Shown here one piece after another: positions 1-6,457 of a stretch of DNA of 16,101 nucleotides. The number at the start of each line of letters is the position of its first letter. The first letter of the stretch is position 1. The position numbers and the translations under genes were made by a program. Source of the DNA: Pseudomonadota bacterium (GTDB lineage: Bacteria > Pseudomonadota > Alphaproteobacteria > Rhizobiales > Xanthobacteraceae). The notes beneath the pieces are model-generated. The model was given only the letters and a program-made list of their open reading frames with translations. It searched no databases and was not told the origin of the DNA. The DNA lies in assembly GCA_023432885.1 (NCBI GenBank), contig JAEZEU010000617.1:1-16101 (forward strand), written 5' to 3'.

Positions 1-407
1 TCGGTGCCGTTCTTGATTTTCTTCATCTCGGTGGTGAGCCCGCCATTGCGGCGGATCCAGTCCTTCACCGTTTCCGGGTAATAGGACATCAGGTCCGAGG
101 TGCCTTCGGCGCTGGTGACCTTGATGCCGAAGGTGAAGGCCTTGTCGTAGTAGGCCTGGTGGAAGCCGACGCTCGCCTTCGGCGTCACGCAGATCTTGTT
201 CATCGGCACGATGCCGAACACCAGCGTGCAGGCGGAATTGCAGATGCCGTCGATGATGACGCGCTCGCCCCGGTCACGGATGCGCTTGTACTTGACCTTG
301 TATTCCTCGACATAGCCGCCATGGTCGCGCGTAATGCGGAGATCGGCGCGCGCTGGCCCCGCGGCGATGGCAAAGAGGGCAACCAGGGCAGGAAGCGTGA
401 TGCGCAT
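1..407 (-). CDS. Secreted ClpP-like/crotonase-fold protein, C-terminus outside window
   Basis: Reading the minus strand from the ATG at 405-407 gives an open frame to the window edge (135 codons). Residues 1-21 form a signal peptide (LPALVALFAIAAGPARA, cleavage after ARA). The mature part contains GICNSACTLVFG (residues 54-65) and, about 20 residues on, VGFHQAYY (80-87). A Ser inside an N-S-A-C motif followed by a G-F-H motif is the arrangement I know from exported alphaproteobacterial proteins with a ClpP/crotonase-like fold; Ser58 and His83 would be the candidate catalytic pair. That function is inferred; the third catalytic residue is not visible. No convincing ribosome-binding site precedes the start, but the signal peptide fixes it well. 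It is transcribed divergently from the His-rich protein at 640. Substrate unknown. Confidence 0.75.
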   Translation of the reverse strand, partial: MRITLPALVALFAIAAGPARADLRITRDHGGYVEEYKVKYKRIRDRGERVIIDGICNSACTLVFGIVPMNKICVTPKASVGFHQAYYDKAFTFGIKVTSAEGTSDLMSYYPETVKDWIRRNGGLTTEMKKIKNGT

Positions 408-582
408 GGGCAAAGCGGGTACCGGAACAGTCTTCCGAAACGAGAAATTGCCAGTCCAAGACCGGACCAAGCCCCAAGACTCTGGCGGGACTGTGTTGGG
501 AATTCGTTAAGTATCCCGAATCGGAGGAAAAATCGCCCCTGTCACCATTTCTCCGTACTTTCGGGCTCAATTTGCGCAAGCA

Positions 583-610
583 GGGGCCCGGATCGCCCCA
601 AAAGGGCCCC
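583..610 (+). promoter_or_regulatory. GC-rich hairpin in the 5' leader of the His-rich gene
   Basis: GGGGCCC at 583-589 pairs perfectly with GGGCCCC at 604-610 across a 14-nt loop ending in AAAA. It sits just upstream of the GGAGG (620-624) of the gene at 640. No T-run follows, so it is not a standard terminator. It could be a leader structure affecting translation or simply GC-rich sequence; no experimental support is available. Confidence 0.3.
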
Positions 611-639
611 GTTCGGGCCGGAGGTAGCGGAGTATCCTG

Positions 640-915
640 ATGAGGAAGTTGAAGCTTTTCGCAGCCGCCGGCCTGCTGGTGGCTACCACCGGCGCCCCCA
701 CCCTCGCCGACGAGGCGCCGCTTCGCCACCGCCATCACCATCATCACCACTGGCGCGCGCACCCGCTGCCCTACCCGATCAGCTACTTGCATAATTACGG
801 TCCCGGCCCGGCGCCCGGCACCTTTGCCTACTATGACGGCCCGGCCACCGTGAAATGCTACCAAGGCGCCGCCGCCTATATCGGCCAAGACCGCCGTCGC
901 CACCCCTGCTACTGA
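640..915 (+). CDS. Small secreted His-rich protein
   Basis: A 91-aa protein with a signal peptide (residues 1-23, cleavage after TLA). Right after cleavage comes a histidine cluster, RHRHHHHHHWRAH (residues 29-41), then a Pro/Tyr/Gly-rich middle and a C-terminus with two cysteines (C73, C90) ending RRRHPCY. The His cluster could bind Ni, Zn, Cu or Co in the periplasm; this is inference from composition. The C-terminal pattern Cys-(about 16)-Cys with G-Q-D-R-R-R-H-P-C is loosely like the end of BA14K-family rhizobial proteins, but the resemblance is too weak to assign a family. The start is supported by GGAGG at 620-624, though the 15-nt spacing is long. The gene is probably monocistronic, since a tRNA follows 46 bp later. 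Confidence 0.75.
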   Translation: MRKLKLFAAAGLLVATTGAPTLADEAPLRHRHHHHHHWRAHPLPYPISYLHNYGPGPAPGTFAYYDGPATVKCYQGAAAYIGQDRRRHPCY

Positions 916-961
916 TCCGCGTCTAGCGTGGTCTTGCCGGTTCTGGTAAGCGACCGGTCAC

Positions 962-1038
962 GCGCTCGTAGCTCAGCTGGATAGAGCATCGGATTTCGAT
1001 TCCGAGGGTCGGAGGTTCGAATCCTTCCGAGCGCGCCA
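962..1038 (+). tRNA. tRNA-Arg (anticodon TCG)
   Basis: A 77-nt cloverleaf can be drawn by hand. The acceptor stem GCGCTCG (962-968) pairs with CGAGCGC (1028-1034), followed by discriminator G1035 and encoded CCA 1036-1038. The D-arm contains GCTCAGCTGGATAGAGC. The anticodon stem TCGGA/TCCGA encloses the loop TTTCGAT, giving anticodon TCG, which reads the arginine codon CGA. The T-loop is GTTCGAATC. Its 3' half is repeated imperfectly about 200 bp downstream, suggesting that an integrated element once used this gene as its attachment site. Confidence 0.96.
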
Positions 1039-1367
1039 AAACTTTTTAGTAATCAGCTATTTAGCAGATCTGACGCTCTTCACCTTTTCAGAATAGTCGC
1101 CGATCAAGGCCGATAATTAGCAACCCAATCCCCGCAAAAATTCCCGCGCTCTTCCAAGTATCAGAATTGTCGGCCCTTTTTACAGAACCTCGGATTCTAT
1201 TTCCGAGGGTCGGAGATTCGAATTCGGAAGCCTTAAGATGTGCCGCGAATACTCCCGCCCGGCCAAGTTGTTATTGCGGCTGTCCACGACTAACCTTGCA
1301 AGCGGGATCAGCGGAAAGGTGCGCATTGAATCGCACCAGTGCTGTGGGTTGGGGGGACTTAAAGGAG
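1039..1367. other. Gap between tRNA-Arg and the membrane-protein gene; island-edge sequence
   Basis: A 329-bp stretch, visibly more AT-rich than most of the window, with no convincing complete gene. It contains the tRNA-derived repeat at 1190-1223. On the minus strand at about 1085-1168 an open frame reads SAGIFAGIGLLIIGLDRRLF before its stop. That resembles a single membrane helix but has no clear start codon or ribosome-binding site, so it may be a remnant of a lost gene. No integrase is visible. Confidence 0.6.
1190..1223 (+). repeat. Degenerate copy of the tRNA-Arg 3' half (probable att-site scar)
   Basis: Aligned without gaps, 1190-1223 matches tRNA positions 989-1022 at 29 of 34 bases. 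The matching blocks are TCGGATT, then TTCCGAGGGTCGGAG (longest block), then TTCGAAT. Four mismatches cluster where the anticodon lies (TCGAT against CTATT) and one lies in the T-arm. The homology stops before the 3' acceptor strand. A second copy of a tRNA 3' segment next to the intact gene is the usual footprint of site-specific integration or of a displaced tRNA end; the mismatches imply that it is old. Confidence 0.7.
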
Positions 1368-2108
1368 ATGGCGGACCGAGAGGACGAAGCCGCAACGGCC
1401 GCAATTGTTCGGTTGGAGAAGCTTCTTGCTACTGAAGTCCCATCTGGGGCGATCTTCGAGAAAGTGGACCTCGGCGATTGGGACTGGGCGTCGGTTCGCG
1501 TCTACCTGCCGCAACCCATCACGCCCCCCTTCATGGAAGCGTTCCTAGTACTCCAGAAGCAAATCCATCAACTGGCCGCCGTCGCCAAGACCGGCCTTTC
1601 GGATGTCGGCCAGCTTACCGACGCCGAGCGGAACGAGCTTCTTCTGAACGTTGTGGTGACGGGCGGAAGCTCGAAATACGTCGCGGAACTGAAAGAGCCG
1701 CTAGAGAGGCTGTTGAAGCAGATGATTGGCAAGATGACCGGCAAGCAAATCAGCATCGTCATCGTGTGCCTAGGCACGCTGGTCGCGGCACCGTGGGCCT
1801 TCATGGCGTGGCTGGATCAAACTAAGGAAGTGAAGCTCGAAGAACTCAAGAGCAAGGACCACATCGCCGCTCTCGAAGCGATAAAATTCGCAAACGCAGA
1901 ACAGAGCAAGGCGTTCAACAGAGTCATCGACATCCTTAAGGAACAAGGTGACGTGGGCAAACGCGCCTTGGAAGTCGTCAATCAGACGAACGACGCCATG
2001 TTAAAAGCCGCTGCTAGCAGTTCCAAGACCAAGATCAACGAAGTTGAGATCACTGCAGCCGAAGCTGAGTTGTTGCGGACGCCGACCAGAAGGCCCAGCA
2101 AAAAATAG
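1368..2108 (+). CDS. Single-pass membrane protein with cytoplasmic helical domains, function unknown
   Basis: A 246-aa protein. Residues 1-126 are a mixed, mostly helical domain (VRLEKLLATEV at 14-24; AELKEPLERLLKQMIGKM at 106-123). One membrane helix lies at about 127-149 (ISIVIVCLGTLVAAPWAFMAWL). Residues 150-215 look like a long amphipathic helix or coiled coil, followed by a short Arg/Lys tail. I do not recognise the family. The ATG at 1368 is chosen because AAGGAG lies immediately before it, although zero spacing is odd; GTG at 1344 or TTG at 1167 are in frame but less likely, as the latter would read through the tRNA scar. The next gene overlaps its stop by one base, so both are probably one operon. 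The layout (soluble domain, one TM, coiled coil) resembles membrane-anchored effectors or sensors in general; nothing more specific is supported. Confidence 0.75.
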   Translation: MADREDEAATAAIVRLEKLLATEVPSGAIFEKVDLGDWDWASVRVYLPQPITPPFMEAFLVLQKQIHQLAAVAKTGLSDVGQLTDAERNELLLNVVVTGGSSKYVAELKEPLERLLKQMIGKMTGKQISIVIVCLGTLVAAPWAFMAWLDQTKEVKLEELKSKDHIAALEAIKFANAEQSKAFNRVIDILKEQGDVGKRALEVVNQTNDAMLKAAASSSKTKINEVEITAAEAELLRTPTRRPSKK

Positions 2109-2392
2109 TGCATCAAGAGGTCAAAGTAGTCGACATCAACACCACTGATCCACTCGACCTCCAGATCGTTCTTCTCGACCCGTCTACTGAAGCCCAGCAC
2201 CGGATGAAGTTCAAAGATGATCTCTTCGCTGGTGAGAACCGACACAAACTTTTTGAGTCGCTCGAGAAGCGCTCCCTCATATGGGTCGAGCTGGCAATAA
2301 AAGAGATCGAAGGTGAGGTTCGATCGGTTCAATTGCTGCGGACGATACCTCGCCCAGCTGGCCTCACCGCCGAAGCTGATGAGGCGAACTAG
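2108..2392 (+). CDS. Small partner protein translationally coupled to the membrane protein, function unknown
   Basis: A 94-aa protein starting at GTG 2108-2110, whose first base is the last base of the upstream TAG stop. No Shine-Dalgarno is visible before it, so translation probably depends on termination-reinitiation from the upstream gene. The N-terminal half alternates hydrophobic residues (VKVVDI, LDLQIVLLD) as in beta strands. Next come a helical stretch (HKLFESLEKR) and another strand pair (IWVELAIKEIEGEVRSVQLL), suggesting a small beta-barrel or alpha/beta fold. No signal peptide or membrane segment, and no recognisable catalytic motif. The likely role is a cytoplasmic partner or regulator of the membrane protein, inferred only from coupling. 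Confidence 0.7.
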   Translation: MHQEVKVVDINTTDPLDLQIVLLDPSTEAQHRMKFKDDLFAGENRHKLFESLEKRSLIWVELAIKEIEGEVRSVQLLRTIPRPAGLTAEADEAN

Positions 2393-2498
2393 GGTTCCAC
2401 CAGGCCTGTTACCCGACGGACAGTAAACCGATCGGCGTGCGCGTTGGTATGCCGACAGCGCGTGTCGCGCATCGTTTTCTCGCTAGGAGACGATTTGG

Positions 2499-2882
2499 AT
2501 GGGGGCCTTCACGCAGTCAGGAGAACGTGCGGCTGCACCGACACCGTCGGCGTCTTCTTATCAACGCCACCTGAATGAAATGATTTCGAAAGCGCAAACA
2601 GGCAGGCGTTGGCGCGCGTTCTCCATCGAACAATTCGGTCATCATCCCTGCTCGGATTTCTTCATGGTTGAAGCAGTCGAGTGCGCTCAGGCGAGCACGC
2701 GCTGTGCACGCAGGAGCGAGAAGGTGGACAGCGGAGCCAAGGCGGGTGCTAAGCGCTCAAGTCAATGCGCCGACGGCATTCACGCGCGACAGGTTCTCGC
2801 GGTAGGTCGCAATCGCATTGATCAATCTATGAATTCGATACTTCTATCGACTGCACCCCAGAAAAGGTCCGCAAACGAATAG
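2499..2882 (+). CDS. Doubtful hypothetical protein
   Basis: A 127-aa frame begins with ATG 2499 and has a good ribosome-binding site, AGGAGA at 2485-2490 (8-nt spacing). The product is low in hydrophobic cores and rich in Ala, Arg and Ser. It has no membrane segment and no motif I recognise, and residues such as HHPC and several scattered Cys suggest no known fold. It may be a real lineage-specific gene, a decayed gene, or chance. The site of initiation is the only positive evidence. Confidence 0.25.
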   Translation: MGAFTQSGERAAAPTPSASSYQRHLNEMISKAQTGRRWRAFSIEQFGHHPCSDFFMVEAVECAQASTRCARRSEKVDSGAKAGAKRSSQCADGIHARQVLAVGRNRIDQSMNSILLSTAPQKRSANE

Positions 2883-2952
2883 AACATTGAAGCAGCGGCT
2901 CCTTTGGTCATCGCAATGACTTCCCGCAGCCCTTGCAGGCCTCTACCTGGAC

Positions 2953-2993
2953 GGGCATGATGCCCGAGAGGGTCCCGACCCTCCATGAGGGAG
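2953..2993 (+). promoter_or_regulatory. Tandem and alternative hairpins around the ribosome-binding site of the amidohydrolase
   Basis: GGGCAT-G-ATGCCC (2953-2965) is a perfect palindrome. Right after it, GAGGGT (2968-2973) can pair with ACCCTC (2978-2983). The same CCCTC (2979-2983) can instead pair with GAGGG (2987-2991), which is part of the Shine-Dalgarno GAGGGAG (2987-2993) for ATG 3000. The two pairings exclude each other, so the upstream GAGGGT acts formally as an anti-anti-SD. This may be a translational switch or chance GC-rich complementarity. Confidence 0.4.
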
Positions 2994-2999
2994 CCTGCG

Positions 3000-4445
3000 A
3001 TGACACGATTGAGTACGGAGCGCTTTGTCCACCTCCCGAACTTCGGTCGCTTGCGGCCCGTAAGGCGAGCACCTCGCCTTTCGGACACGCTAACGCGAAG
3101 GAGCTTCCTTACCGGCGCCGGCGCCGCGGCCATCACCGCCGCGATGCCGCGGACCGGGAGCGCCCAGACATCGGGGCCGCCTTCCAAGGTTCTCTTCAGA
3201 CAGGCCAGGATATTCGACGGCCGGTCCGATGCACTCAGGACGGGCGTTCAGATTTTCGTAGAAGGTAACAAAATCGTATCGATTGACACGACGAGCAGTG
3301 CACCGCCGTCCGATGCGACTGTCATCAACTGCGGCAATCGCGTTCTGATGCCTGGGCTGATCGACGCGCATTGGCATGCGATGTTGATAGGACCTAATCC
3401 GGCGGAAGCGACCACCGGCGACGTCGGTTACAACAATCTCATAGCCGGCGACGAAGCGAGCGCTACGCTGATGCGCGGCTTCACGACCGTTCGCGATGTT
3501 GGTGGGCCGGTATTCGGTCTCAAGCGCGCTATCGACGAGGGGGTGGTCGGCGGTCCACGGATTTATCCTTCCGGCGCTGTGATCACCATTACAAGCGGAC
3601 ACGGTGATTTCCGCCAACTGTCCGATTTGCCGCGAACGATCGGCGGCATGCTCAGCCGCATGGAGCAGATCGGCGGCAGCATGGTTGCCGACAGCCCGGA
3701 CGAAGTTCGCGTGCGGGTCCGGGAACAGCTCATGCAAGGCGCCTCTCAAATCAAGCTGACCGCAGGAGGCGGCGTATCATCGCCGTTCAGCCCGATCGAC
3801 GTGTCGACCTTCACCCTGGAAGAGCTCCGCGCCGCCGTCGAAGCCGCCGACAATTGGGGCACCTATGTCTGCACCCACGCCTTCACGCCGATGGCGATCC
3901 GGCGGTCCATCGACGCGGGCGTGAAATGCATCGAGCACGGTTTTCTCATGGACGAGCCAACCGCCGAATTGATTGCTCAGAAAGGCATCTGGTTGAGCGC
4001 GCAACCGCTGCCCGAGGAACTACGGACAGGCTTTCCAGTCGGCTCCGTCCAGCGTGCGAAGGCCGAGGAGGTCTGGCCGGGCATCGGCCGAACCTACGAG
4101 CTGGCGAAGAAGTACAAGATCAAGACGGCTTGGGGCACGGACGTGCTATTTTCCCGCGAGCTGGCCCGGCGACAGGGGGCCATCCTTGCTTCGTTGGCCC
4201 GCTGGTACAGTCCCGCCGCGGCGCTTGCCATGGCGACCGGGACCAACGCCGAATTGCTGGCGCTCTCGGGTAAGCGTAACCCCTATCCCGGAAAGCTCGG
4301 GGTCGTCGAGCAGGGCGCGCTTGCAGACCTGCTGTTGGTCGATGGAAATCCGCTGGAGAACATCGCGCTCATTGCTGACCCCGAGAAGAATTTCATGGTG
4401 ATCATGAAGGACGGGAAGATCCACAAGAACACCGTTCCGAGGTGA
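3000..4445 (+). CDS. Tat-exported metal-dependent amidohydrolase (imidazolonepropionase-like)
   Basis: A 481-aa protein. A twin-arginine signal, TRRSFLTGAGAAAITAA, lies at residues 32-48 (RR 33-34), so the folded enzyme should be exported to the periplasm. The amidohydrolase-superfamily landmarks are in order: the first metal-binding motif in IDAHWH (H124, H126), Lys252 in IKLTAGGG (candidate carboxylated Lys), His293 (CTHAF), His313 (IEHGF) and Asp381 (AWGTD). The C-terminal strand block that closes the small beta-sandwich (GALADLLLVDGNPLENI) is present. This fits the imidazolonepropionase/Xaa-Pro-dipeptidase-like branch; actual substrates in that branch vary (peptides, organophosphates, cyclic amides), so none is assigned. 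ATG 3000 is preferred over in-frame ATG 2985 because GAGGGAG (2987-2993) sits 6 nt before it. The gene is probably monocistronic. Confidence 0.92.
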   Translation: MTRLSTERFVHLPNFGRLRPVRRAPRLSDTLTRRSFLTGAGAAAITAAMPRTGSAQTSGPPSKVLFRQARIFDGRSDALRTGVQIFVEGNKIVSIDTTSSAPPSDATVINCGNRVLMPGLIDAHWHAMLIGPNPAEATTGDVGYNNLIAGDEASATLMRGFTTVRDVGGPVFGLKRAIDEGVVGGPRIYPSGAVITITSGHGDFRQLSDLPRTIGGMLSRMEQIGGSMVADSPDEVRVRVREQLMQGASQIKLTAGGGVSSPFSPIDVSTFTLEELRAAVEAADNWGTYVCTHAFTPMAIRRSIDAGVKCIEHGFLMDEPTAELIAQKGIWLSAQPLPEELRTGFPVGSVQRAKAEEVWPGIGRTYELAKKYKIKTAWGTDVLFSRELARRQGAILASLARWYSPAAALAMATGTNAELLALSGKRNPYPGKLGVVEQGALADLLLVDGNPLENIALIADPEKNFMVIMKDGKIHKNTVPR

Positions 4446-4796
4446 TATTCTGAACCCTAACGAATTCGCGGCGGCAGCCACGCGCGCGGACAGCCGCTGG
4501 CGGGGGCAAGCGTCGGCCGGCTTGCCGCCCTGGCGTTAATTGCCTGAACCAGGCCTGCTGGCCGGTCCAGCTCTAGGCGCCTCAGCGATCGCACTGTGAA
4601 CAAGCTCAACTGCCGGAGCCGTGCCCGAACTGACGGCGCGACCCCTAACCTGCTGACAATTAAGATATTTATCTGCGCGCAGGCCTCGGCGGCTCCCTCT
4701 CAAACCGGTTCCAAATGAAACAATTTTTCGGACCGGACGCAAAACTCTGGAAACACCCGGAGCGTTATCATGCCATCAATAAGAACAGGTGGCGTC
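4446..4796. other. Intergenic region downstream of the amidohydrolase
   Basis: About 350 bp with no convincing gene. It includes the hairpin at 4505-4526 and a short AT-rich patch around 4660-4680. Possible promoter sequence for the 27-aa gene at 4797 must lie here, but I could not pick a clear -35/-10 pair. Confidence 0.5.
4505..4526. terminator. Possible factor-independent terminator-like hairpin after the amidohydrolase
   Basis: GGCAAGC (4505-4511) pairs with GCTTGCC (4520-4526) across an 8-nt loop, about 60 bp after the amidohydrolase stop. There is no U-run afterwards, so it would be an imperfect terminator or an mRNA-end stabiliser. Confidence 0.3.
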
Positions 4797-4880
4797 ATGG
4801 ATCTCGTTGTTGCGTTTCTGGCACTGGTGAGCGTTGGTGTGTTTGCGGCCCATACCCTGGACGCGCTTCGCACCGGTTGA
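4797..4880 (+). CDS. 27-aa single-helix membrane peptide
   Basis: ATG 4797 to TGA 4880 encodes 27 residues: a hydrophobic helix VVAFLALVSVGVFAAHTL followed by the short polar tail DALRTG. AGGTGG (4788-4793) provides a plausible Shine-Dalgarno just upstream. The composition (one clean transmembrane helix, charged C-terminus) is typical of real bacterial small membrane proteins, and I recall near-identical short peptides in Bradyrhizobium, though this was not searched. Function unknown; such peptides often modulate larger membrane complexes. Confidence 0.55.
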   Translation: MDLVVAFLALVSVGVFAAHTLDALRTG

Positions 4881-5120
4881 GCTTGACACCCTCCCCTCGC
4901 TGACCGTCGCCTTGGCGGTGGTCGGCCAGTCTTATCCCGCAGGCCCGGCCCGCGAACGTTTGACTCGCGCTTGACCGGACGAAGAAGCTACGCGAGTTGA
5001 TCGCGGAGGAATTCGCTTGCCGCGTGAGCCGCAATCAGCTCCGGCGAACGCCGCTTCGCCCTTCGGTTGTTTGAAAGCACTTCCACGAGGCTTACGATAG
5101 CGCCTTTGATGGAGGTTCAT

Positions 5121-5360
5121 TTGAGAACGACTATATTCCTAACTGTGATTACCCTTTCTATCGCGCCCGCTGCATCCGCGCAGAAGCTGGTGGACCCTGC
5201 CCAAGTCGCGCCCGAATACCGGGAAGCCGCCGAGAAGCGGCGGGCCGAGCAACTCCGGCAACGCGAATGCGGCCGAAGGGCGGATGCCGACAAGGTGCTG
5301 CCGCGCGATCGAACGGCATATCTCAATCATTGCCTGGAATCCGACGCCGCCAGGCATTAG
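5121..5360 (+). CDS. Small secreted protein with a PsiF-like Cys pair
   Basis: The best start is TTG 5121, with GGAGG at 5111-5115 (5-nt spacing). It gives a compact signal peptide RTTIFLTVITLSIAPAASA with cleavage before QKL and a 79-aa precursor. ATG 5109 is in frame but overlaps the ribosome-binding site. The mature protein has a charged helix (EYREAAEKRRAEQLRQ) and then a two-cysteine segment, C-G-R-R-A-D-A-D-K-(6)-RTAYLNHCLE. This resembles the PsiF repeat (Cys...Ala...Lys/Gly...R..(F/Y)...C-L) found in phosphate-starvation-inducible proteins; it holds one repeat where PsiF has two. Family membership is tentative and no Pho box was identified. Confidence 0.65.
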   Translation: MRTTIFLTVITLSIAPAASAQKLVDPAQVAPEYREAAEKRRAEQLRQRECGRRADADKVLPRDRTAYLNHCLESDAARH

Positions 5361-5513
5361 GTCGCGCAGCGCAAGAGCCATGCGGCACCTCATGCCATGA
5401 CTGAACCTTGCCCAGACCCGCGTTTGCGCCAGGCGGTCGCCAAACCCATTGTGTTGTTTCTCCCCCCCCCGCTCCAAGGGAGACCCTGTTAACGTCGCGC
5501 CGGAGGAGTCAGG

Positions 5514-5837
5514 ATGATCCGTTCCGTCGCCGCTTTCCTCGCTTTGCTTTGCACCTCGCCGGTCACAACGGAGACCGTCGACGTACCCGGCCGCGGCATT
5601 GTCGATGTTGCGTCGTTTGCCTGCACAGATACGCCGCGCAGCACGCTAGTGCAGCGCGTCTGTTACGACGAGGCGCGGCGTCATCTGCTGGTTAATGCGG
5701 GGGGCGCCTATTCGGAATATTGCCGCCTGCCCGCCGCGACCTTCGAAGCATTCGTGGTTGCACCATCGATGGGGCAGTTTTTCCGCCAACGCCTCGCGGC
5801 GGCAGCGGCACAGTTTGACTGCAGCAGCTCAGACTGA
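5514..5837 (+). CDS. Secreted KTSC-domain protein
   Basis: A 107-aa protein with a strong ribosome-binding site (GGAGGAG, 5502-5508, 5-nt spacing) and a signal peptide at about residues 1-20. The mature region follows the KTSC-domain pattern (a short domain similar to the C-terminus of some lysyl-tRNA synthetases): VDVASFAC, VQRVCYDEARRHLLV, a G-x-Y-S-E-Y-C-R-L-P strand, the helix FEAFVVAPSMGQFFRQRL. Four Cys remain after cleavage (about 37, 50, 70, 103), so disulfides are possible in the periplasm, which is unusual for a domain often seen in cytoplasmic proteins. The role is unknown. The gene is convergent with the one at 5886 and ends at a hairpin that terminates the opposite strand. Confidence 0.75.
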   Translation: MIRSVAAFLALLCTSPVTTETVDVPGRGIVDVASFACTDTPRSTLVQRVCYDEARRHLLVNAGGAYSEYCRLPAATFEAFVVAPSMGQFFRQRLAAAAAQFDCSSSD

Positions 5838-5862
5838 AAAAGGCCGCACGAGGTACGGCCTT
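5837..5862 (-). terminator. Intrinsic terminator of the 5886-6314 gene
   Basis: On the minus strand AAGGCCG (5862-5856) and CGGCCTT (5846-5840) form a 7-bp stem with a 9-nt loop, followed by a TTTTTC run down to 5837. It lies 24 bp beyond the stop of the minus-strand gene and touches the stop codon of the convergent KTSC gene. Confidence 0.8.
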
Positions 5863-5885
5863 CCACCGAGGATCTGATTTCGGGC

Positions 5886-6314
5886 TTACCAGGTGCTGGT
5901 GCCGAAGAAGCCATAGCGGGCAATCCGCATTGGCTGGCCTGGTGCCTTGGCCACCTTACGCTTCTTCGCAGCCGTCGTATCGCCTTTCCTTTGCTCGGCA
6001 GGAACGAACTGGGCAAACGTCTCGCGCACGCGAGCCTTCGGCGTCATCTCCGGTACCGGCTCGGGATCCGGAAGCGCGGCCTGCACGGCCGGAGTCTGGG
6101 CCGGCTTTGGCATGATCGTCGGCTGGGTGGTGTCGAGCACGATCCTCTCGGGCCACTTCTGCTCGGAACGGATACGCAGGGTGGTCCGGTCAATCATTTG
6201 GGCGCTCTGAGCGCCGCTATCGGCCGCTGCCTTCGGCGAGAAGAAATCGAACGCAAACAGCAGCGCCGTCAGAGCGCCGCCGACAAACACAAAATATCGA
6301 GCCAAGGGCATCAT
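5886..6314 (-). CDS. Membrane-anchored hypothetical protein
   Basis: A 142-aa protein with an N-terminal membrane helix (ARYFVFVGGALTALLFAFDFF, 5-25). It continues with an extracytoplasmic region containing a short strand-like segment (IDRTTLRIRSEQKWPERIVLD), a Pro-rich linker and a basic patch KKRKVAKAPGQ before the end RYGFFGTSTW. No enzymatic motif. I recognise the general type as a small conserved Bradyrhizobium envelope protein without a function. Two adjacent ATGs (6314, 6311) are equally possible starts; the ribosome-binding site is weak. A clear intrinsic terminator follows. The upstream gene on the same strand is 143 bp away, so co-transcription is possible. Confidence 0.75.
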   Translation of the reverse strand: MMPLARYFVFVGGALTALLFAFDFFSPKAAADSGAQSAQMIDRTTLRIRSEQKWPERIVLDTTQPTIMPKPAQTPAVQAALPDPEPVPEMTPKARVRETFAQFVPAEQRKGDTTAAKKRKVAKAPGQPMRIARYGFFGTSTW

Positions 6315-6457
6315 TCAGGTCACCGCTTGCTACCGCGAACCGCGCGGATCCATCCGCCTACCAGCCGGTATGCCAGTTAGTCCGGGGCTGCCCGGCATGG
6401 TTCACCAAGGTGAGTAACTTTTTCGGGAGCGCCCGAGTGCCGGCTGCAACGCGGAAG

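Larger units (their letters stand above)
2393..2999. other. Poorly coding stretch between the two-gene module and the amidohydrolase
   Basis: About 600 bp without a convincing conserved gene. It holds one weak open frame (2499-2882, listed separately) and, at its end, the hairpins before the amidohydrolase start. Composition is mixed, and I saw no transposase or integrase remnant that could be read through. Confidence 0.5.

Noticed and set aside
159..903. Long open frames on both strands over the first gene pair
   Set aside because: They overlap the signal-peptide-bearing genes at 1-407 and 640-915 in other frames and have Arg/Pro/His-rich, low-complexity translations typical of shadow frames in GC-rich DNA.
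1085..1168. Minus-strand hydrophobic frame next to tRNA-Arg
   Set aside because: It looks like a single membrane helix but has no start codon with a ribosome-binding site and overlaps the island edge; kept only as a possible remnant.
4930..5070. Short plus-strand frame with the stretch KKLRELIAEEFACRVSRNQL
   Set aside because: It reads like protein but an in-frame stop lies just upstream, no ATG/GTG with a ribosome-binding site was found, and it is very short.
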